Shown here: positions 19,605 to 25,762 of the stretch, one piece after another
How the letters are laid out: each line of letters begins with the position of its first letter
Numbering within the stretch: the stretch's first letter is position 1
Assembly (NCBI GenBank): GCA_019648995.1
Contig: BLXT01004946.1
Location: 457,482-483,243 of the forward strand
From: Plakobranchus ocellatus
Lineage: Eukaryota; Mollusca; Gastropoda; Plakobranchidae
DNA length: 25,762 bases
Direction of reading: 5' to 3'
The notes under the pieces: model-generated
Told to the model about the DNA's origin: nothing
Databases searched by the model: none
Seen by the model: only the letters and a program-made list of their open reading frames with translations
Program-made: the position numbers and the translations under genes

Positions 19605-21838
19605 CTATCTGGTCACCTTGGCAAACTTGGCCGTCGTGGTCAGGTCTCTCGTAATGTCATACAGCTTTTCTATGAGGATGATGGGCTTGGGCCAGAACAA
19701 ATGCTTGAGGATGGCTAAGTTTTGACAAGTCTGTAAGATATGTTTAGCTGATTGCGGCCCTTGATGGGTGTCTGTCTAATCTTGAGCTTGGTTTACACAT
19801 GTTTTTGAAGCTTGTTATGCCCTGTTCTGAGCCAAAAGATGATTTTTTGCGCCTCTCGGTTTACAAAGTGTGGTATTGGTCATGTGCTCTGAGGGATGGA
19901 TCTTGTTTTGTCCACCTGATCCTAACTGCTGCCTTGATGGTATGTCTTTGCCTCTTCAAGGGCAGTTTCTGTTGTGTTTTGTGGCATAAGCTTCCCTGTT
20001 TTGCAACTTGTGTCTACGCTTTCATTCCGTTGAATTTGACACTGGCCAGGGATCTACTGTAAGACTGTTCTTGGTGACAGCTTTGCTATATCTATGAGCA
20101 GCTTCCAGAGGTGTGGGTGAGTTGCCTTTTTTTGTATTTTGGACAGCTTGGAGAACAGACTTTGCGTCTGTTAGGAAGACCATTTGTATTGATGCAGTTT
20201 CCGGTGTTTTTCACTAGTGATGTAGCATGTTCAAAAGCTGTGACTTCAGCTTTGTAGTTAGAGCAGTTGGAAATGAGTGGAGTGTGTCAGCATCTTCAGT
20301 GGGTATGTTCAGTATACGTTTTAGAGAGTTTGAGTGTTGTGCAAAGCTTATCCTTTTCAGTTGTGACCTGGAGGTGGTTTTACAGCGCTCCTTCATTTGA
20401 TGAGATGGCAGTCTTTTGAGCTTTTTTGCTTGGATTAAGGTTGTGCTGACTTTCCTAAGCTCCAGTGAATGAATGCCGGATAGGGATTCCATTGCTGTAA
20501 TTGGTATTGCTCTTATGCCTCCTGTCATAATTCTTAGGTTTATACTTTAGACCCTTTAAATTTGTTGAAATTCCCAAGGGCGGGGTTTCCCCAAAACATT
20601 AAGGGCATATTCTAGCATAGGACGGACATAACCTTGGTAAACCTTCTTTACTATGCTGTACTGGGCTCCCCAGTGTGGTACTGGCAGTTTCTTTATCAGT
20701 GCACTTTTCTGTAGCCCCCTTTTCTGGCACTGTTCAACTTGATTTTTCAACGTCAAATGTTACTCCAAGATATGATGGGCTGTTGTTCTTATCCAATGTA
20801 TGCTCCTTGATTTGCAATTTGCCTCTTTGTTCTTTGGTGGATAGACTGAATATGGTGTATTCTTTTGCGTTTATCTGTAGTCCCCATTTATCTGCCCATC
20901 TTGTGATGCCATCAAGTGTGGTTTGAAGGTAAACTTTTGCTGTTCCTACTTCTTCCTCCGTACTGATGAGGGCTAAGTCATCAGCATAGAGGGTGAGACA
21001 CACTTTTCTGGATACGTGTTCTTTCACATCATTAACATAAATGAGGAATAGGGCTGGTGACAGCACTCCACCTTGCATGAGGCATTTTTTCCACTTGACT
21101 TCTCACTCCATTGGCTTTTTACTGAGCTTGTCTGTTCAGGTATCCTTTAATCCAGTTAAGCATCATGTGTGATATGTTTGCTTCTATCCAGACCTTGTCG
21201 AACACCTTTTCCCATGTCTATCCAGACTATGCCTGTGAGCTTTTTGTCTTGAAACTTATCTTCAATTTTCTGCACTATGTAGGTGACCTGATCTTTGGCT
21301 GATCTATTTTGTCTGAAGCCTGCTTGTTCATCCATCAGAATATTGTCCTTTTCCAGGCACCACATGAGTCTGGTGTTAATGATGCTCTCCATCATCTTGC
21401 ACAAGCAGCTGGTGAGGCTGATGGATCTTTTACTTTCTGCTTTGGTTTTTTCCTTGCCTTTCTTGTGTATTGAGGATAGCTTTTGTCCACATTTTTGGCA
21501 GTTTCCCTGTTTTCCAACTGGAACTGTAGATGTAGATCTGCAGGACCTTTTTACTTTGCTTGAGGTCTCAGATGCATAAGCATTTGGTGAGATATTTTGT
21601 CTGGTCCCAGTGCCTGTTTTAATTTTTAATAGAGTCAAAGCATTGTCTAGATATTTGGGTCTAGGCATACATCTGCTGGCTTGGTGATTTTTTTCATCAT
21701 TGTTTCTGACTCTTTTAAAATTTGGTTTATTCCTTCTTTGATATCTATATTTCCTATAGATGTATGCTGCTGTATTAGATGGTTTGCTGCTCTTTCCAGC
21801 TGGTGTAGCACAAAAGGGTCATCCAAAGCACACAAGCT
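19605..21838 (-). pseudogene. Non-LTR retrotransposon pol remnant (RT + RNase H)
   Basis: Degenerate ORF2 of an APE/RNase H-type LINE, read on the minus strand. In order: a linker (21647-21835); the fingers region with AESKRSISLTSCLCKMMESI and DEQAGFRQNRSAKDQVTYIV (21156-21668); the block with WIDM, where the frame shifts into KVFDKVWI; a second shift, then GGVLSPALFLIYVNDV and the catalytic YADD at about 20977-20988 (20734-21078); the thumb with YLGVTFD and YQGYVRPMLEYA (20556-20756); a connecting part (20214-20528); an RNase H-like part with VFLTDAKSVLQAV near 20170; and a tail GPQSAKHILQTC and WPKPIILIEKLYDITRDL ending at TAG 19605-19607. The endonuclease domain is missing, so the copy is 5'-truncated near 21840. 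At least four frame breaks and several stops make it inactive. It resembles I/Ingi/Nimb-like or Jockey-related LINEs; clade not settled. Confidence 0.88.
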
Positions 21839-22107
21839 TCAATACCACAACAAGATAATGGAGCACATGGAGACCTTTTATCTTACAATGTATTAATGTT
21901 AGCAAAAAGTTGAACTAGGCCCCACATCGCAATCTTTTGCTTTTGCTCAAAATATAGCTTTATAGACAGAAACTTCTTTGGGGCGATAAAATAGCAGTAT
22001 TGTATTGACTCCATTGGATGCAGAGATTATTTTGTAGGATAAATATACCACTATAAAAATGCCTTGAAAAATAGGTTATATTGTGCTGATACCTATCATC
22101 TTTCTAG
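21839..22107 (+). other. End of intron before exon 5
   Basis: AT-rich sequence between the truncated 5' edge of the LINE and the TATCATCTTTCTAG acceptor. Confidence 0.5.
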
Positions 22108-22275
22108 GTTCATCTTTAAAGGATGGTAAAAAGGCGCAGTTTACAGACATATGTAAAACTTCAATGAACCAAGTCAGTTCTTCCTATAGGATCCCAGACA
22201 AGGGAAAAGCATCATTTTCATTGAAGGTGGAGAGATATGGTGGAACAAATGATCTGCGCAGTAATAATTTTACAG
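22108..22275 (+). CDS. Exon 5 of unknown plus-strand gene
   Basis: After CATCTTTCTAG the first two bases finish a Gly codon from exon 4. The frame then reads SSLKDGKKAQFTDICKTSMN, SSSYRIPDKGKASFSLKVER and YGGTNDLRSNNFT, ending in phase 1 at TTTACAG before GTAAGA, a near-perfect donor. The exon is exactly 168 bases (56 codons), so it could be skipped without changing frame. The peptide is basic, Ser-rich and hydrophilic. Family not recognised. Confidence 0.75.
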
Positions 22276-23478
22276 GTAAGACATGTTACTTAGCACTCTG
22301 ACTACCAGACTTTTCCTCCCTAATAATTCCCTGTGTACCACACATTTCGGGGGTATTTTTAAAAAAATCACTGCATTTGTTAGTAAAGATATACCTATGA
22401 AATTTGTACCCTACTTTTTCAAGATAATAAAGATTACATTTCAAAAAAAATTTTGAGTCTGTGTCATTTGGTTGATTTTTTAGATCTAGATATTGATTCA
22501 CATCTAGCTCCAACTTGAGGTTAGGGTTTAGATCTAGACTTATCCATGGTGAGGCTCGATTTGCCCCTACCTTTTCCTTTCCTCTACCTCTACCTTTGGG
22601 GAGACTAGACTTGGCCTTTTTAAGCTTTGGGAGCTCATAATGTGGATCTTATACATTTCCCACAATGCTATCAATATCTAAACTTTCATCATAGTCTAAA
22701 TCTACGAGACTCCATCTAGAAATCAGTTGGAAACTGGTAGTTGCTAGAGGTGTCGTAAAATTGCTCTCCTACTCGTACTAATTGTCCGAAACAAACTTCA
22801 CATATATCATTTGAAAGCTAAATGGCTAAGTTAATGGATGCCATAACTTATACTGCAACTGTTACGATATTTACATGGGAAAAAAAAATATCGGAAATTG
22901 GAACCCGCTGGAGTTGCGGGATGGTGTTTTGCCGTCCACAAAATTTTCCCGCAAACGTTGCGGGTAAAGTAGCCTGTGAATTAACTTTCGTATCTTCAAG
23001 TACTGTGTGAGTGAAACTACTTGACAACAATCTGCATTGTGACCTTCTGCCCTCCCTGAAAACTTAGCGCACTTGGGCTATAATGAAGAAAATGGAATGG
23101 CTCTGCTGCAAGGTCCATTTAGACTATGACTTGCATTTATGATTGATGGGGAAAAGATTATTCTTGGTTCACTGGAAATTTCATTGCTTTCTGACTCAAA
23201 GTTTTTATAATTAAAGAGCCAAGCACTATCTTTGACATCAGAACTGAAAATAGTTTTGAAGATCATTGTTGGCATGCCAACAAATGAAAGTTTTATTGAC
23301 CCAGAGGCCCTGTTTGTGTCACATATTGATCTAGATCTAAGCTGTGCCAAAAGTTGATGAAAGCAAAAGTGATTCAAGATTGAGAGCTTAATTCGGTATT
23401 CTGGATCAACTTCGTTAAACCTAAAGAGCCTAGATCTACTGAAAGGTCTCAATTAGCTGTTTCAAGAGAGCACTGCTT
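22276..23478. other. Intron 5, first part; two small hairpins
   Basis: CCCGC-n7-GCGGG occurs twice within 61 bases, at 22904-22920 and 22948-22964; the second pairs over 7 bp (CCCGCAA/TTGCGGG). TCTAGATC-type words lie near 22483-22540 and 23330. The minus-strand frame at 23078-23452 (124 codons) is not AT-biased but shows no domain, ATG context or splice support, so it is left uncalled. Confidence 0.4.
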
Positions 23479-23628
23479 ATGAACAAGACTCGTTCCAAAC
23501 AACTTTTGAAATGTAAACCCTGTGAAAGTGATACCAGTAACATGGAATTAGATACAATTATAAGGAAAGTTGAACGAGATATGAATCTGGATTTTCACAT
23601 GCTACATGATTACATCTCAGATACATAG
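23479..23628 (+). other. Short protein-like ORF, unproven
   Basis: A 49-codon frame, MNKTRSKQLLKCKPCESDTS to VERDMNLDFHMLHDYISDT, then TAG. The frame is open for another 15 codons upstream (KVSISCFKRALL). Its charged, mixed composition differs from its AT-rich surroundings. It does not fit the host gene: exon 5 ends in phase 1 and the stop would end the protein. Possibly an alternative terminal exon or a relic of an older gene or element. Confidence 0.22.
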
Positions 23629-23675
23629 TCATGCTCTTACCACTTTATTTCTTTACTGCTTCTAAGGTAATATTT

Positions 23676-23688
23676 TCTTTCAGTGTTT
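23676..23688. repeat. Target-site duplication, left copy
   Basis: TCTTTCAGTGTTT, repeated with one mismatch as TCTTTCATTGTTT at 23821-23833, directly bordering the SINE. Confidence 0.65.
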
Positions 23689-23820
23689 GTGAGTCCGCCC
23701 TGAGATTTGCAGGGACCCTTCTGCCACGGGTTCGAGCCACGCCATCAGTGCCCCGGCCTGACAGAGGGCCTAAAAGCCTGAGATCACCTTGTGGACTGGA
23801 TATATACAAAAAACCCAAAC
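23689..23820 (+). repeat. 5'-truncated copy of the tRNA-Ser-like SINE
   Basis: This copy is the same family as 12780-12930 but in the opposite genomic orientation. It starts in the head at GTGAGTCCGCCCTGAG, so box A is lost, keeps box B (GGTTCGAGCC) and the tail with CGGCCTGACAGAGGGCC and CCTGAGATCACCTTG, and ends TATATACAAAAAACCC. Compared with the full copy it lacks three bases in CCTTGTTGTGGACTGG. A 13-bp imperfect target duplication flanks it, consistent with truncated reverse transcription at insertion. Confidence 0.82.
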
Positions 23821-23833
23821 TCTTTCATTGTTT
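23821..23833. repeat. Target-site duplication, right copy
   Basis: TCTTTCATTGTTT, matching 23676-23688 at 12 of 13 positions. Confidence 0.65.
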
Positions 23834-24462
23834 CTACAGTATTTGCAAAGCTTGCAAATCATTTTTCAATTTATGGCATATTTCAATTCAATTGTTTGGT
23901 GTTTCTTTTTTTAAAAATGGGTATTAAAATAAAAAATGTATTCTTAAAAGTTATTAAATGAAATACTTTGTTTACATTTTATTTTATTATGCTTTTTTGT
24001 TTCTTGCTTCTGAGAAGTTTTCAGCATATTTGGTCAAATAATTTTTTTTTCCTTTCATGGTTTTTAAAAAAAAATCTACCTAAAAATCCCAGTTCAGAGT
24101 GTGCACTGTTAATCAGGGTCAGTGACAAATGAAAAATTGGATTTAATTTTAGGTTTCCCATGTAGAGATCAGTACCAGAGGGTTTGTAGAAACATCTGCC
24201 TACAACTTGCTATTCTAAGCAAACTCATCATCAGTGACCAGAAGCTCTAGCTGAAAATAGCCTCTTAGGAACACTGGTACCACTGGTACAAGTAGCACAA
24301 AGGGTCTGTTCTTTCATAAGGAATGAATCCCTCCAACTATCAAACACTTAGGTATAACGGCAATAGTATTCTGCTGAGAAATGCTAGAAGTCGCTACAGC
24401 TTTCTTAAAAAAAAAAAAAATGTAATTTCATGATGTTAAAGTCCTTTACTTACTGTTAAAGG
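23834..24462. other. Intronic stretch, nothing recognised
   Basis: AT-rich with an A-run at about 24407-24420. No open frame, repeat or RNA gene is recognised. Confidence 0.45.
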
Positions 24463-24549
24463 TGTCCCTTTGCTGCCTTTTTCCCCTTGAGACAAACTTT
24501 GCAAGGGAATGCAAGTTTTGTCTCAAGAGGAAGAAACAGCAAAGGGACA
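24463..24549 (+). repeat. Long near-perfect hairpin in intron 5
   Basis: Arms 24463-24503 and 24510-24549 are complementary at about 35 of 41 positions, with one single-base gap, around a 6-base loop AGGGAA. Each arm carries TGTCCCTTTGCTG or its complement at the base and TTGAGACAAA or a near-complement in the upper part. Weak pairing may continue outside (TTACTGTTA against TAATAGTAA). The size suits a miRNA precursor or mirtron-like hairpin, but the loop is short; a miniature inverted-repeat element is equally possible. It would be transcribed with the host gene. Confidence 0.6.
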
Positions 24550-24783
24550 GGGACCTGTAATAGTAAAAATCATAAATTTGGCATGTCCCGATTCTTCAGA
24601 ATGTTGCATGTTTTGGATTGAAACTTTTGCCTCGGGAGAATATCTCTCCTCAAACTTCTTTTCCTCTGTTGTTGTCCTATGACTATCTTATTCTTATTTC
24701 CTCTGTAAATAGAATATTTTCAGGTGAAATTTTTGGCGATGTGTGGACCAAAAAACATTTGAACTTTCTTTCATTTTTCACAG

Positions 24784-25015
24784 TTGAAATCTTTGCCAAG
24801 AAAAATTCACCAAGTTTTTCAAAGGCTCAAATAATTTTGTCCTCCTCTGGCACGTGTGGTGTGGGATATCTTGCCTATGACAGTCTTCACTACAACCTAA
24901 AGGAGCCGCCTAGTGCAAATTGTTCTACTGTTCTTACTACAAAGCAATCAGGCAGCTTGCGAAAATCACACCCTTTATATTGGTCATCCCCATTTTGTGG
25001 CTGCGTCCGTATAAG
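24784..25015 (+). CDS. Exon 6 of unknown plus-strand gene
   Basis: After a strong acceptor (CTTTCATTTTTCACAG) two bases finish a Val codon from exon 5. The frame reads EIFAKKNSPSFSKAQIILSS, SGTCGVGYLAYDSLHYNLKE, PPSANCSTVLTTKQSGSLRK and SHPLYWSSPFCGCVRI, ending in phase 2 at ATAAG before GTCAGT. The frame stays open on both sides (24618-25082), but the flanking translations are Phe/Leu-rich intron. It is Ser/Cys-rich with a Gly-rich turn. The protein continues into an exon beyond or undetected in the window. Family not recognised. Confidence 0.72.
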
Positions 25016-25762
25016 GTCAGTATATGAGAAGATACTACTGTATCTCATACTTTCTTTTTATGCATGTGATTTGCAATACTGACCTCCATTTCCTGGTCAA
25101 ATGTAAGACTAAGCTTCACTGGCACAGCTTTGAGATGTAAAAAAGAAGTAAGATTTTGGTTTTGTCAAATATAATCTCTTCAGAGCCACACAATTTCCCG
25201 CTTACATACTAAATTATATTTCCTTCATTGCTTTACTAAATCTCAATCTACTTTTTATGTTATGTCAACCTCAGCTGAAATTTCTATCTAATCTAGATGT
25301 AGATCTAATTTGGATTGAGATGCTGTTCTAATATGTACAAAGTTATTTGATATTATACATTTAGAATTGCCTTTTAGCTTTAAGAGAACAAAAGCTGTTT
25401 ACAAGACATACACACATACATACAGACACACAGATTGATTATGTTAAAAGGGATCTTTATCAAATTTAGGCTTATTTTAGTGATTTGAAGACCCAACCTT
25501 ATTTGAAAATATCATCCACTTTGCAAATGATGTCTCTGATGAAATAAGCAAAACAAGACTATTTCAGATGCATAAGGTGTACATACACAATGTAGAGAGT
25601 TTTTAATCTTGGCACACAATGTGTATATAAAGAGCAGTGTAGGAGCTACCGTCAAAATAAAGTTAAAAAAAAAAAAAAAATTGCATCACCACAGTTAAAA
25701 GATACCATCCAATAGCAAGAAATATGTAAAAATGGTTTGTGCATTTGTTTAAATCTTAATCC
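25016..25762. other. Downstream intron, nothing recognised
   Basis: AT-rich, with an ACATACACACATACATAC simple-repeat patch near 25408-25430 and an A-run at about 25665-25680 preceded by AAAATAAAG. No phase-2 exon that would continue the host gene was found. Confidence 0.45.

Noticed and set aside
20675..21579. Plus-strand frames within the LINE region
   Set aside because: They are antisense shadows of the minus-strand reverse transcriptase remnant.
23078..23452. 124-codon minus-strand frame
   Set aside because: No domain, no supported start and no splice context; kept only as a mention because its base mix is less biased than usual.
1..25762. CRISPR array, prokaryotic operon, LTR pair, rRNA or intact tRNA gene
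   Set aside because: No regularly spaced repeats, no gene clustering, no long direct terminal repeats and no rRNA-like sequence were seen; the tRNA-like stretches are all SINE heads or broken copies.

Overview
This window looks like part of a nuclear genome of an invertebrate animal, most likely a gastropod mollusc. The DNA is AT-rich and mostly non-coding, has no operon-like gene packing, carries scattered TCTAGATCTAG-type motifs and is littered with broken eukaryotic transposons and tRNA-derived SINEs. The taxon is inferred from these features and was not tested by any search.

The main gene is a plus-strand host gene seen as six exons: 8254-8436, 9211-9361, 16749-16888, 17561-17744, 22108-22275 and 24784-25015. 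Every exon lies in an open frame between AG and GT sites. All five junctions agree in phase (0, 1, 0, 1, 1), so the chain gives about 350 residues with no stop. Neither its first nor its last exon is recognised here. I do not recognise the protein. A second, weaker candidate is a minus-strand terminal exon at 2052-2204 with a nearby AATAAA.

The introns and flanks hold mobile DNA. Upstream (6273-7016, +) is the 3' end of a non-LTR retrotransposon with a restriction-like endonuclease domain, followed directly by a tRNA-Thr-like SINE (7036-7250). Intron 2 (9362-16748) holds an antisense piggyBac-type transposase pseudogene (9704-11133), a complete tRNA-Ser-like SINE with a perfect 15-bp target-site duplication (12780-12930), a tRNA-Val-like fragment, an inverted/sub-repeat element (about 14007-14392), a decayed ORF and an 80-bp tandem duplication. 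Intron 4 (17745-22107) holds another decayed ORF and a 2.2-kb antisense, frameshifted APE/RNase H-type LINE (19605-21838). Intron 5 holds a second, inverted copy of the tRNA-Ser SINE and a long near-perfect hairpin (24463-24549) that could be a small-RNA precursor or a miniature element.

Nothing in the window encodes a complete, working mobile element. The most interesting points are the unrecognised six-exon gene, the two SINE families with visible insertion scars, the hairpin, and two same-frame decayed ORFs of unknown origin.
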